Origin: Anaerolineae bacterium
GTDB lineage: Bacteria > Chloroflexota > Anaerolineae > B4-G1 > SLSP01
Direction: 5' to 3'
DNA: 15,398 nucleotides
Assembly: GCA_016928755.1 (NCBI GenBank)
Contig: JAFGKB010000143.1
Span: 1-15,398, forward strand
Shown: one piece after another, positions 6,881 to 15,103 of the stretch
Position numbering within the stretch: position 1 is the stretch's first letter
How the letters are laid out: each line of letters begins with the position of its first letter
Notes under the pieces: generated by a model
The model's database searches: none
Seen by the model: the letters and a program-made list of their open reading frames with translations, nothing else
Told to the model about the DNA's origin: nothing
Position numbers and translations under genes: made by a program

Positions 6881-6889
6881 GGAGCTTTC

Positions 6890-8356
6890 TTGAGCACGCT
6901 CGCCGATCTGACAATTCATGAAGCCTTGGACTTATTAGATAGCCGGGAAATCTCAGCTTTCGAGCTAACCCAGGCCGTTTTGTCACGTGTGGCAGCAACA
7001 GAGGATAGAGTACACGCCTATCTAAACCTTGATGCAGAAGGGGCACTGGCTCAAGCGGCAAAAGCAGATAAAGAACGTCTGTCCGGATTACAAGCCGCCC
7101 TATTGGGAATCCCTATCGCAGTTAAAGATAATATCTCTACCCAAGGTATAGAGACAACGTGTGGTTCTAAGATTCTAAAAGGCTATATCCCACCCTTTGA
7201 CGCTACCGCCATCAAGCACTTGAAAGATGCCGGGGCCGTTATCCTAGGGAAAACGAATCAAGATGAATTCGCGATGGGGTCTAGCACCGAGAACTCCGGT
7301 TATGGAGTGACACACAATCCCTGGAATCTGGACCGGGTTCCCGGTGGTTCCAGTGGGGGAAGTGCCGCAGCCGTCTCCGTAGGAGAAGCGTTGGGGGCAT
7401 TAGGAACAGATACTGGGGGGTCGGTGCGCCAGCCGGCTGCGTTCTGTGGAATCGTAGGGCTACGCCCTAGTTACGGGCGTATTTCACGCTACGGCCTGAT
7501 CGCATTTGCCTCATCCTTAGATCAAATCGGGCCACTGACCCGCGACGTAGAAGATGCGGCACTGTTGTTATCCGTGTTAGCCGGTGCGGATCCGCGAGAC
7601 AGCACTTGCCGGCCAAACCCGGTCCCCACATACACGGAAGGACTAGATACCGGCATCAAGGGACTGCGGATTGGCATACCCACCGATTATTTGGCCGGTC
7701 AAGGCATCCAACCCGCCGTGGCTAAGGCCCTCAAAGAAGCGCTGGCTTGTCTGGAAGAAGCCGGAGCAGAATTAGTAGAGTTGAGGTTACCCCACACCCA
7801 ATATGGTATCGCTACCTACTATCTTATCGCTACCGCCGAGGCCAGTACTAATCTGGCCCGTTTTGATGGAGTGCGTTATGGCATACGGATTGCGGAAGAG
7901 GGAACATTGGAACAGATGTATGCCCAAACACGGGGACAGGGATTGGGTGAAGAAGTGAAACGTCGGATTATGTTAGGAACTTACACCCTGAGCGCGGGCT
8001 ATTATGACGCTTACTATATTAAGGCTCAGAAAGTACGCACATTGATTAAGCAAGACTTCGACCAGGCATTTGAGCAGGTTGATATATTAGTCGGGCCGAC
8101 CACCCCAACCACGGCTTTTAAACTTGGAGAACATATTACCGACCCGCTCCAGATGTACCTTGAAGATATATTTACAATTCCCCCAGCGTTAGCCGGGATT
8201 CCCTGTATGAGTGTACCCTGCGGTTTTGATGCAGAAGGTCTCCCGGTGGGACTACAGTTCATGGCCCCACCAATGGAGGAAGCACAGTTGTTGAAAGCCG
8301 CTTATGCCTATGAGAAAATGACCCGTTGGAATAAGCGGCGGCCTGTATTGTGTTAA
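6890..8356 (+). CDS. gatA: Asp/Glu-tRNA amidotransferase subunit A (glutaminase/amidase)
   Basis: A 488-residue amidase-signature enzyme that hydrolyses glutamine (or asparagine) and delivers ammonia to GatB. The catalytic triad is intact and at the positions usual for GatA: Lys79 in IPIAVKDNIS, cis-Ser154 in PGGSSGGSAAA, and nucleophile Ser178 in GTDTGGSVRQPA. The C-terminal LPVGLQFMAPP motif is also present. The start is TTG at 6890, set 5 bases after AAGGAG and only 9 bp past the gatC stop. A rare start codon next to a strong ribosome site may tune its level relative to gatC. Its partner gatB lies two genes downstream rather than adjacent. Confidence 0.97.
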   Translation: MSTLADLTIHEALDLLDSREISAFELTQAVLSRVAATEDRVHAYLNLDAEGALAQAAKADKERLSGLQAALLGIPIAVKDNISTQGIETTCGSKILKGYIPPFDATAIKHLKDAGAVILGKTNQDEFAMGSSTENSGYGVTHNPWNLDRVPGGSSGGSAAAVSVGEALGALGTDTGGSVRQPAAFCGIVGLRPSYGRISRYGLIAFASSLDQIGPLTRDVEDAALLLSVLAGADPRDSTCRPNPVPTYTEGLDTGIKGLRIGIPTDYLAGQGIQPAVAKALKEALACLEEAGAELVELRLPHTQYGIATYYLIATAEASTNLARFDGVRYGIRIAEEGTLEQMYAQTRGQGLGEEVKRRIMLGTYTLSAGYYDAYYIKAQKVRTLIKQDFDQAFEQVDILVGPTTPTTAFKLGEHITDPLQMYLEDIFTIPPALAGIPCMSVPCGFDAEGLPVGLQFMAPPMEEAQLLKAAYAYEKMTRWNKRRPVLC

Positions 8357-8425
8357 AGGGATGGGTATTTACCTAACCTATACATTTTAACGGTATTAAC
8401 CCTCAGATAAAGCAAGGAGAGAGTG

Positions 8426-9415
8426 ATGAAATTAGTTATTCCATTAGCTGGATTTGGAACCCGTATGCGCCCCCATACCTGGACGCGTCCGAAGCCGTTG
8501 TTACCCTTAGCCGGGAAAGCGATGTTAGGACATATCCTGGAACGCTTTCGCGATCTGCCCGTTGAAGAATATGTCTTCATTACCGGGTGGTTAGGGGATC
8601 AAGTGGAAGAGTATGTCCGCGAGCATTATGATATTCCCGCGAAATTTGTAGAGCAGAAAGAGCGACTGGGTCAGGCCCACGCTTTTTGGCTGGCCCGCGA
8701 ACATATGCAAGGACCACTCTTTACCCTGTTCGTGGATACATTGTTCGACGATGTTGACTTCTCTAAACTCGTAGATAACCAAGACTTGGATGGTGTTATT
8801 TTCACCAAGCAGGTAGATGACCCCCGCCGTTTCGGCGTGGTGGAAACCGGTGCTGATGGCCGTGCGACGCGCTTAATCGAGAAGCCCGAATCTATGGACA
8901 ATAAAGATGTCCTGATCGGTCTCTATTACTTCCGCGAAGGCGAGAAACTCGCGGCGGCCTGCAACAACTTAATCGAGCGTCAAATCCAGACCAAGGGCGA
9001 GTACTACCTGGCCGACGCTATCACCTTGATGATCCAGGAGGGAGCGAATTTTCAGGTCCGCACGGTTGGCGTGTGGGAAGACACCGGCAAGCCAGAAACC
9101 ACCTTTATCACCCATCGTTATATTTTAGAACACGGTTATGATAACAGTGCCGAAGCGACCCGTCCTGGGGTAGTGATTATCCCGCCGGTCAATATCCACC
9201 CAGAAGCCGTAGTAGAGCGCTCCGTGGTAGGGCCTTATGTCTCTATCCATAAAGGGGCTAAGGTCGAGGATTGCATTTTGCGCGATACGGTCATTGATGA
9301 GGATACTGAGATTAAGGCCGTTCTATTAGAAGAATCGCTGGTAGGACGTTCGGTGAAGGCCGACGGTCGCTTCCGCCGTTTCAATGTAGGCGACCACTCG
9401 ACCGAGATACTGTAA
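8426..9415 (+). CDS. Sugar-1-phosphate nucleotidyltransferase with left-handed beta-helix tail
   Basis: A 329-residue enzyme of the glucose-1-phosphate thymidylyl/uridylyltransferase-like family, which joins a nucleoside triphosphate and a sugar 1-phosphate into an NDP-sugar for cell-surface glycans. The N-terminal Rossmann-like domain has the signature LAGFGTRMRP (7-16) and RPKPLLPLAGK (21-31). Further conserved segments are LFVDTLFDDV, RLIEKPESMDN and VWEDTGKPETT. From about residue 245 hexapeptide-like repeats (HPEAVVERSVVGPYVSIHKG) indicate a left-handed beta-helix, as in archaeal-type or bifunctional members. ATG at 8426 is preferred because AAGGAGAG lies 6-7 bases before it; a GTG immediately upstream at 8423 is possible. 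The exact sugar and nucleotide cannot be assigned. It is metabolically unrelated to its gat neighbours but lies in the same directional run. Confidence 0.9.
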   Translation: MKLVIPLAGFGTRMRPHTWTRPKPLLPLAGKAMLGHILERFRDLPVEEYVFITGWLGDQVEEYVREHYDIPAKFVEQKERLGQAHAFWLAREHMQGPLFTLFVDTLFDDVDFSKLVDNQDLDGVIFTKQVDDPRRFGVVETGADGRATRLIEKPESMDNKDVLIGLYYFREGEKLAAACNNLIERQIQTKGEYYLADAITLMIQEGANFQVRTVGVWEDTGKPETTFITHRYILEHGYDNSAEATRPGVVIIPPVNIHPEAVVERSVVGPYVSIHKGAKVEDCILRDTVIDEDTEIKAVLLEESLVGRSVKADGRFRRFNVGDHSTEIL

Positions 9416-9452
9416 TACAAACATACTTTAGTCAATATTTTAAGGAGAGACT

Positions 9453-10625
9453 ATGAATAGTAAGGAGTTCGCAGCCAAACGAGCACAAGAGATTGCCTCC
9501 TCTGGGATCCGGAAGTTCTTCGACATCGCAGCAACGATGGATGATGTTATAAGCCTAGGCATTGGCGAACCCGACTTCGACACACCCGAGCCTATTATCC
9601 AGGCAGGAATCGAAGCCTTGCGCAAAGGGGCGACACACTACACCTCCAACTCCGGCATTCTTGAGTTACGCGAGGCCATAGCGGCCCACATTGCCAAGCG
9701 TTACCAACAAGCCTACGACCCCCAAAGTGAGATTTTGGTCACGGTGGGTGTGTCAGAAGCCCTCTACCTGGCGATGGCTGGCATCCTGGACCCCGGCGAT
9801 GAGATTATCTTCCCTGAACCCAGCTTCGTCTCATACCAGCCTACTGCAATTATGGTCGGAGGAAAGCCGGTTGTAATTCCTACTTCGGCGCAGAATGGTT
9901 TCCAGGTCAGCGCAAAAGATATTGAATCCACTATTACAGAGCGCACCAAGGCCCTCTTCATTGCCTCTCCCAACAACCCCACCGGTACAGTGATACATCG
10001 TGAATGCCTAGAGGAAATCGCAGCAGTTGTAAAAAAGCATAATCTGATCGTCATCTCAGATGAGATTTACGACCGCTTGGTGTACGGAGTAGAACACATC
10101 TGCTTCTCTAGCCTGCCGGGGATGCATGAACGCACAATTTTGCTACAGGGCTTCTCCAAAGCCTATGCGATGACCGGTTGGCGCATTGGTTATATCGCGG
10201 GGCCGTCGGGACTGATTGATGAAATGCGCAAGATACACCAATATCTGATTATGTCCGCGCCAACTGTGGCCCAATGGGCGGCACTTAAAGCACTTGAAGT
10301 CGGGGAACCCTATATCCAGGAGATGCACGCAGAATATGACCGCCGCCGACAACTTATCGTCAAAGGGCTAAATGAAATCGGGCTGCCCTGTGTTAAGCCA
10401 GAGGGAGCTTTCTATGCCTTCCCATATGTCGCGGGCACCGGTATGGATGATAACACATTTGCCGAATTGCTATTAAAAGAAGAACGGGTCGCGGCCATTC
10501 CCGGTCGTGGATTTGGCCAATCAGGTATCGGTCACGTGCGTATGTCATATGCAACGGCCTATGACAAGATTGAAATCGCCTTGGAACGCATCGCGCGCTT
10601 TGTCCAACGACACCGCACACAGTAG
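9453..10625 (+). CDS. Class I/II PLP-dependent aminotransferase (aspartate aminotransferase-like)
   Basis: A 390-residue fold-type I aminotransferase that would transfer amino groups between an amino acid, commonly aspartate or an aromatic one, and 2-oxoglutarate. Key residues are visible: the PLP-binding Lys236 in LQGFSKAYAMTGWRIGY, Asn174 in ASPNNPTGTV, Asp203 and Tyr206 in ISDEIYDRL, and a C-terminal Arg in HVRMSYA that binds the substrate carboxylate. The N-terminus SLGIGEPDFDTPEPI is typical of the I-gamma subgroup, which includes AspC- and PatA-like enzymes. AAGGAGAG precedes the ATG at good spacing. Sequence alone does not fix the substrate. Context with glutamate dehydrogenase and GatCAB suggests a role around glutamate or aspartate. 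Confidence 0.92.
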   Translation: MNSKEFAAKRAQEIASSGIRKFFDIAATMDDVISLGIGEPDFDTPEPIIQAGIEALRKGATHYTSNSGILELREAIAAHIAKRYQQAYDPQSEILVTVGVSEALYLAMAGILDPGDEIIFPEPSFVSYQPTAIMVGGKPVVIPTSAQNGFQVSAKDIESTITERTKALFIASPNNPTGTVIHRECLEEIAAVVKKHNLIVISDEIYDRLVYGVEHICFSSLPGMHERTILLQGFSKAYAMTGWRIGYIAGPSGLIDEMRKIHQYLIMSAPTVAQWAALKALEVGEPYIQEMHAEYDRRRQLIVKGLNEIGLPCVKPEGAFYAFPYVAGTGMDDNTFAELLLKEERVAAIPGRGFGQSGIGHVRMSYATAYDKIEIALERIARFVQRHRTQ

Positions 10626-10671
10626 AAGCGCGTTCAACTAGCTCTTTAACATAGCATAACTGGTAACCTTT

Positions 10672-12123
10672 ATGAAATATGAGGCCGTTATTGGCTTAGA
10701 AGTCCACGCCCAGGTGCACACCCGTACAAAGATGTATTGCGGATGCCCGGTGATCGAGGATACCGGACAGTTGGAGCCAAATACATACGTCTGTCCGGTC
10801 TGTCTGGCCCTGCCAGGAGCATTACCGGTGGTCAATCGCCGTGTAGTAGAACTGGGAATACTGACCGGACTGGCCTTAAACGGCACCCTCCAACCTGTAA
10901 ATGTTTTTGCCCGGAAATCCTATTTCTATCCAGACTTGCCTAAAGGTTACCAGATCTCACAATATGAACTCCCGTTAATGACTAACGGGTATCTGGAAAT
11001 AGAGACCAGTAATGGTATTAAGAAAATAGGTATTACACGCCTGCATATGGAGGAAGATACAGCTAAGCTCTACCATGAAGCGGGTAAGACATTGATCGAC
11101 TTTAACCGGGCCGGGATTCCCTTGTTAGAAATTGTCAGTGCGCCTGAGATGCACACGGTGGAAGAAGTTAAAGCCTATGCAATGACGCTACGGGATGTAT
11201 TGGTTACCCTAGGGTTAAGCACCGGGGATATGGAAAAGGGCCAGATACGATTTGAGGCCAATATCAGTGTGCATCCAGAGAAATCCCAAAAACTAGGGAC
11301 ACGTACCGAGGTCAAGAACCTTAATTCCTTCCGGGCACTGGCAAAAGCGACCGACTATGAAATACAACGCCAGATTAGCCTACTTAGGGATGGTGAAATG
11401 GTCATCCAACAGACTATGGGATGGGATGAACAACAGGGCAAGACCTATCCACAACGCAGTAAAGAGGAGAGCCACGATTACCGCTATTTCCCGGACCCCG
11501 ATATCCCACCGGTGGAAATCCCCACCCTATGGATTGAAGAAATAAGAAACCAGTTGCCAGAGCTACCATTGGCAAAGAAACAACGTTTTATAAAGACTTA
11601 CCGGTTAGGGCACTATGACGCGCAACTACTGGTAGCGGATTATGTTATTGCGGACTTCTTTGAAGAAACCGTGGGCCGAAGGCCGAATCTATCACCACAA
11701 GATATTGCTAACTGGATCACCGGTGAGATTTTCCGGCTGCTTAAGGAGAGACAGCTTACGTTAAAGGAATCCGGTATTACACCCCCCAAATTGGCAAAAT
11801 TACTGCAACTCTGGCACACAGGTACCATTAACAACAATGTCACCAAGGTTATCCTTGCAGAGGTTTTCAACACCGGGATAGACCCAGAAGTTATCGTAAA
11901 ACGCGAGGGTTTGGCGCAGATTTCAGATGCCCAAACGCTAAATACACTTATCGACGGCGTTATCACCGCCCATCCACAACAAGTTACACAATACTTACAT
12001 GGCAAACACGCTGTACTAAGTTGGTTTATGGGACAAGTTATGAAAGAGACCCAGGGTAAAGCAAACCCAAAGGAAGTTCAGAACCTGTTAAGAATTCATC
12101 TGGAGCAGCGACGCTTCAGTTAA
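10672..12123 (+). CDS. gatB: Asp/Glu-tRNA amidotransferase subunit B
   Basis: A 483-residue GatB subunit, which binds the misacylated tRNA, phosphorylates the Glu or Asp side chain with ATP and amidates it with ammonia channelled from GatA. The N-terminus YEAVIGLEVHAQVHTRTKMY is characteristic. Four cysteines (Cys23, Cys25, Cys41, Cys44 in CGCPV and CPVCLALPG) probably bind zinc. The family signature LIDFNRAGIPLLEIVS follows HMEEDTAKLYHE. The C-terminal third, ending QNLLRIHLEQRRFS-like, is the YqeY-type tRNA-binding tail domain. No strong Shine-Dalgarno precedes the ATG (only GGTAA-like), unlike all its neighbours, so its translation may be weaker or depend on upstream flow. It is separated from gatCA by two unrelated enzymes. 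Confidence 0.97.
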   Translation: MKYEAVIGLEVHAQVHTRTKMYCGCPVIEDTGQLEPNTYVCPVCLALPGALPVVNRRVVELGILTGLALNGTLQPVNVFARKSYFYPDLPKGYQISQYELPLMTNGYLEIETSNGIKKIGITRLHMEEDTAKLYHEAGKTLIDFNRAGIPLLEIVSAPEMHTVEEVKAYAMTLRDVLVTLGLSTGDMEKGQIRFEANISVHPEKSQKLGTRTEVKNLNSFRALAKATDYEIQRQISLLRDGEMVIQQTMGWDEQQGKTYPQRSKEESHDYRYFPDPDIPPVEIPTLWIEEIRNQLPELPLAKKQRFIKTYRLGHYDAQLLVADYVIADFFEETVGRRPNLSPQDIANWITGEIFRLLKERQLTLKESGITPPKLAKLLQLWHTGTINNNVTKVILAEVFNTGIDPEVIVKREGLAQISDAQTLNTLIDGVITAHPQQVTQYLHGKHAVLSWFMGQVMKETQGKANPKEVQNLLRIHLEQRRFS

Positions 12124-12166
12124 TTATAAATTTCTTGAATTCACAATCTCAAAGGAGACATTACAG

Positions 12167-13453
12167 ATGAGTGAAGTTAATCCCTTTAAAATGGCACAAG
12201 CACAGTTTGATCAGGTAGCCGAGCAGATGGAGTTGGAACAATCGGCACGAGATATGTTACGCTGGCCGTTGCGCGAGTTCCGGTTCCAATTACCGGTACG
12301 TATGGATGATGGTTCTATGAAAGTTTTCTTCGGTTTCCGTGTACAACACAATGACGCCCGTGGCCCGGCCAAGGGTGGCATTCGTTTTGCTGCGAATGAG
12401 ACACTGGATACAGTCCGCGCCCTGGCAACATGGATGACGTGGAAATGTGCGGTTGCTGACATTCCACTAGGGGGCGGTAAAGGTGGCGTTATCGTTGACC
12501 CCTCCACCCTTTCCACTTCCGAAAAAGAGCGACTCTGCCGCGAGTGGATAGATGCGGTCTGGAAGAATCTAGGCCCGCGTAATGATGTCCCGGCTCCCGA
12601 TGTCGGCACGACCCCCCAGATGATGGGCTGGATGATGGACGAATACTCCAAGTTAGTGGGCGAATATACGCCTGGCGTCATCACCGGCAAACCGGTCGGT
12701 GGTGGTGGCTCACTAGGCCGCACAGTGGCGACCGGCTTCGGTGTTATTGTAACTGTCCGTGAGGCTATGAAGCACCTAGGTATGGAATCCCGTGGCAAAA
12801 CGGCTTCTATCCAAGGTTTCGGTAATGTAGCCCAATACGCCGCCATTAACTTTATCGAGATGTTGGGAGGGCGGGTACTCAGTGTTTCATGCTGGGACCG
12901 GGAGGACAGGGTCTCTTACACCTTCACTAAGGAAGACGGCATTGACCCCCACTTCCTGCAGAAGATTACCGATCAGTACGGTACTATTGATAAAGAAGCG
13001 GCTAAGAATGCCGGCTATATTATTGAGGATGGCGATGCCTGGCTATCCAAAGATGTAGATGTGTTAATCCCGGCTGCTATTGAGGGTATTATCACAGATG
13101 AAACAGTAGAGAATATCAGTTCCCATGTCAAGATTCTGGCCGAAGGGGCTAACGGGCCAACAACTCCCGAAGCGGATGCCGTACTCAAAGAGCGTGGCGT
13201 CTTCTTAATCCCGGACTTTCTCTGCAATGCCGGTGGTGTGACCTGCTCGTACTTTGAGCAAGTGCAGAACGATATGAACTACTACTGGTCCGAGGAAGAA
13301 GTACTCTCCAAGCTAGATGACAAGATGACCAATGCTTTTAAGGGCGTCCTGGATACTTCACTAAAGCACAACAACCTCTATATGCGCGATGCGGCCTACT
13401 GGGTGGCGATTAAGCGCGTAGAGAAAGCGATGCGCTTGCGTGGTTGGATATAG
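12167..13453 (+). CDS. gdhA: Glutamate dehydrogenase (Glu/Leu/Phe/Val dehydrogenase family)
   Basis: A 428-residue dehydrogenase that interconverts glutamate and 2-oxoglutarate plus ammonia with NAD(P). The family signature is present: RGPAKGGIRF (65-74), Lys93 in MTWKCAVADIP, catalytic Lys105 in LGGGKGGVIVDP, the conserved DVPAPDVGTTPQMMGWMMDEY segment, and the Rossmann entry IQGFGNVAQYAA. After the second beta strand the sequence reads SCWDREDRVSYTFTKEDGID rather than the common VSDxxGGIY form, so cofactor preference is hard to predict. AAAGGAG sits about 9 bases before the ATG. It is the last gene of the run and is followed by a strong terminator. Glutamate is the family's most likely substrate, but leucine or valine are not formally excluded. 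Confidence 0.93.
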   Translation: MSEVNPFKMAQAQFDQVAEQMELEQSARDMLRWPLREFRFQLPVRMDDGSMKVFFGFRVQHNDARGPAKGGIRFAANETLDTVRALATWMTWKCAVADIPLGGGKGGVIVDPSTLSTSEKERLCREWIDAVWKNLGPRNDVPAPDVGTTPQMMGWMMDEYSKLVGEYTPGVITGKPVGGGGSLGRTVATGFGVIVTVREAMKHLGMESRGKTASIQGFGNVAQYAAINFIEMLGGRVLSVSCWDREDRVSYTFTKEDGIDPHFLQKITDQYGTIDKEAAKNAGYIIEDGDAWLSKDVDVLIPAAIEGIITDETVENISSHVKILAEGANGPTTPEADAVLKERGVFLIPDFLCNAGGVTCSYFEQVQNDMNYYWSEEEVLSKLDDKMTNAFKGVLDTSLKHNNLYMRDAAYWVAIKRVEKAMRLRGWI

Positions 13454-13510
13454 ACGGTTGAAGAAGCTGGTGCTTAAGAGACCAAACCTTTAAGCTATTT
13501 CAATAAGAAG

Positions 13511-13553
13511 ACGGTGCCACACATTTAAAAAGTGTGTGGCACCGTTTTTATTT
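13511..13553. terminator. Strong intrinsic terminator between convergent genes
   Basis: A 13-bp perfect stem (13511-13523 with 13533-13545, arms ACGGTGCCACACA and TGTGTGGCACCGT) encloses a 9-nt loop and is followed on the plus strand by TTTTATTT. It ends the gat-gdh run. On the minus strand the tail is CTTCTTATT, weaker but usable, so it may also serve the convergent small-protein gene. Confidence 0.93.
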
Positions 13554-13775
13554 ATCATGCCGAGCACGCTCAAGTGCATTTAAACCAAACCAAAGCAAGA
13601 CCAATACTCCAACACCAGGAAGCAGACATGTCAGAGATGTAAAGATAGCGGTCCAATCATAAAAAACTCCAATAAGAACGCTCCCCACGATAACAAAGAT
13701 CAGAACAGCACCGATTAACAGATTGCGCTCGCTGCGCTTACGATATTCACGCATATTTGTAGGTTTTCCGGTCAC
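13548..13775 (-). CDS. Small hypothetical two-helix membrane protein
   Basis: A 75-residue protein with a basic N-terminus (residues 1-18, rich in R and K), then two hydrophobic segments at about 19-38 (LLIGAVLIFVIVGSVLIGVF) and 45-67, and a charged tail ERARHDK. The positive N-terminus suggests it stays in the cytoplasm, with both ends inside. The GTG start at 13775 is supported by an AAGGGGGG ribosome site at about 13781-13788; an internal ATG at 13754 has none. I recognise no family. The gene lies 162 bp downstream of the release-factor-like gene on the same strand, just after a terminator-like hairpin, and runs tail to tail with the dehydrogenase. Confidence 0.7.
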   Translation of the reverse strand: MTGKPTNMREYRKRSERNLLIGAVLIFVIVGSVLIGVFYDWTAIFTSLTCLLPGVGVLVLLWFGLNALERARHDK

Positions 13776-13793
13776 ACCAATCCCCCCTTAAAC

Positions 13794-13829
13794 AAAAATC
13801 CGGCAGGGAGAAGGATTCCCCCCACCGGA
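13794..13829 (-). terminator. Terminator or attenuator between the release-factor-like gene and the small membrane protein
   Basis: On the minus strand, TCCGGTGGGGGG (13829-13818) pairs with CTCCCTGCCGGA (13810-13799) through 12 pairs, three of them G-U, around a 7-nt loop, and is followed by TTTTT. The T-run ends only 6 bases before the ribosome site of the small-protein gene. It can end the upstream transcript, or act as a leader attenuator if the promoter proposed at 13866-13894 is real. Confidence 0.7.
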
Positions 13830-13865
13830 ACAGCAAGAAACAAGGCGTACTAGTTACTCTTTCAG

Positions 13866-13894
13866 ATTTTAGCTGACGGGTTAAAAGCCGTCTA
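13866..13894 (-). promoter_or_regulatory. Candidate promoter for the small membrane protein
   Basis: On the minus strand TAGACG (13894-13889), a 17-bp spacer and TAAAAT (13871-13866) give 4/6 and 5/6 matches to the housekeeping consensus. Transcripts from here would run directly into the hairpin at 13829-13794 before reaching the gene. The match is moderate and could be chance. An 8-bp inverted repeat (TGACGGGT 13874-13881, ACCCGTCA 13911-13918) overlaps it. Confidence 0.35.
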
Positions 13895-13937
13895 CATGTG
13901 CGGTCAAACTACCCGTCAATCATACTGTGAAGGAGTA

Positions 13938-15044
13938 CTAGTAACGTAACAACGCACCGATATGAGCTTCACCCATCATTGAGTCGGGGACAACTTCAAC
14001 AGTGCCCCCTTTCTCAACAACCTGGGTCACTACTGCCTCGGCAGCGTCGGGAATTTCAACGAACACTTCGCCACAGAAAGGGCAAGTTTCTAAATGTTGG
14101 GTAGTCAGGTAATCACACCCATTACAACGATAACCAGGGGCGTGATAGTCGCGCTCCAATACCAAGACCTGCACACGGCCTTCATGAGCACGGCTAAGCG
14201 TTTCATCCAGACGGATTACACCATTAGCTCCTTTAGCGGCGGCTGTGATAACAGCAGCTACCAAAGATTCTTGTCTTTGGTTATGCAACTCTTGGAGCTT
14301 GGCTAAAGAAATATCTCGAACCTCGACCTCACCAGCATCCATACTCATCGATACTACGCCATTCACCATATCCTTTAACGGTGACGGCAATACATCTTGG
14401 AACTGCGCCACGGTGTGCTCCGCTCCACCTAAGAGCAGTCGCCGGGGGTGATACTGATTACAAAACTTTGTTAATGCTTCCGCAACGTCCTTTAAATTAC
14501 GTGATACTAACTCCGCCTCCTTACGTCCACCAGGAGAAGGATCACCACCACGCATTCCAACCATTGAGGAGCCGCGTCCTTTACGTACGTGGCGGATTTC
14601 CTCACCCATAACGCCTTCATGATGTACCAGGTCACCCATCTCAAAGAGGTAGAAATGCCCCCCTTGACGGTCAACTAACGCTACGGCATAGCGTCCATAA
14701 AGTCCGTTCAACTCAACTAAAGGCGAAATATAGGGCTTCTTAGCCACAGTAACGCCAGAGTCTACCGGTACAGAAAGCGGGAATGTCATCCATATATCTT
14801 CGGCTTGACAGGAGAATATAGCCAAACCACGGCCAGACCAGTCATATTGTAAATCTATATAATGCTTAACAGCTTCCAAATCAGCAGCAGCAGCCTCATT
14901 ATCCACATTCTTCAACATCTCTCGAAGTGTAAGTCTATATTCTTCAGATGTCCGCTGCTTAGGATCAACATCCAAATAGACACTTAGAATAGGACTAGAA
15001 GCCTCAATAGAAGCCAATTCTCGCAGTACTTTTTCTTTAAACAT
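13938..15044 (-). CDS. Bacterial archaeo-eukaryotic release-factor-like protein (baeRF/Vms1-like) with zinc ribbon
   Basis: A 368-residue soluble protein. Its layout resembles the bacterial eRF1/Vms1-related (baeRF) proteins. The N-terminal region (1-112) includes ILSVYLDVDP and GRGLAIFS. A central domain (about 115-250) starts YAVALVDRQGGHFYLFEMG, followed by a charged Gly-rich loop (157-173). It continues with the helix EAELVSRNLKDVAEAL and the strand RRLLLGGAEHTVAQF. An L7Ae-like C-terminal region (about 255-368) carries a zinc ribbon with Cys307, Cys310, Cys321 and Cys324. The loop where eRF1 has GGQ reads RGGDPSPGG and has no glutamine, so hydrolysis of peptidyl-tRNA by the standard route is doubtful. 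Known relatives are proposed to act on stalled or hibernating ribosomes; that role here is inference. ATG at 15044 has AAGGATGG upstream. It has a long structured leader. Confidence 0.75.
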   Translation of the reverse strand: MFKEKVLRELASIEASSPILSVYLDVDPKQRTSEEYRLTLREMLKNVDNEAAAADLEAVKHYIDLQYDWSGRGLAIFSCQAEDIWMTFPLSVPVDSGVTVAKKPYISPLVELNGLYGRYAVALVDRQGGHFYLFEMGDLVHHEGVMGEEIRHVRKGRGSSMVGMRGGDPSPGGRKEAELVSRNLKDVAEALTKFCNQYHPRRLLLGGAEHTVAQFQDVLPSPLKDMVNGVVSMSMDAGEVEVRDISLAKLQELHNQRQESLVAAVITAAAKGANGVIRLDETLSRAHEGRVQVLVLERDYHAPGYRCNGCDYLTTQHLETCPFCGEVFVEIPDAAEAVVTQVVEKGGTVEVVPDSMMGEAHIGALLRY

Positions 15045-15103
15045 AGCACCATCCTTTCTGCCTATAAAATTTTAGCGAGCTTCCTAACTAAACCCAGGAG
15101 AAC

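Noticed and set aside
8357..8425. Internal promoter before the nucleotidyltransferase gene
   Set aside because: The gap is AT-rich but no -35/-10 pair with acceptable match and spacing could be placed.
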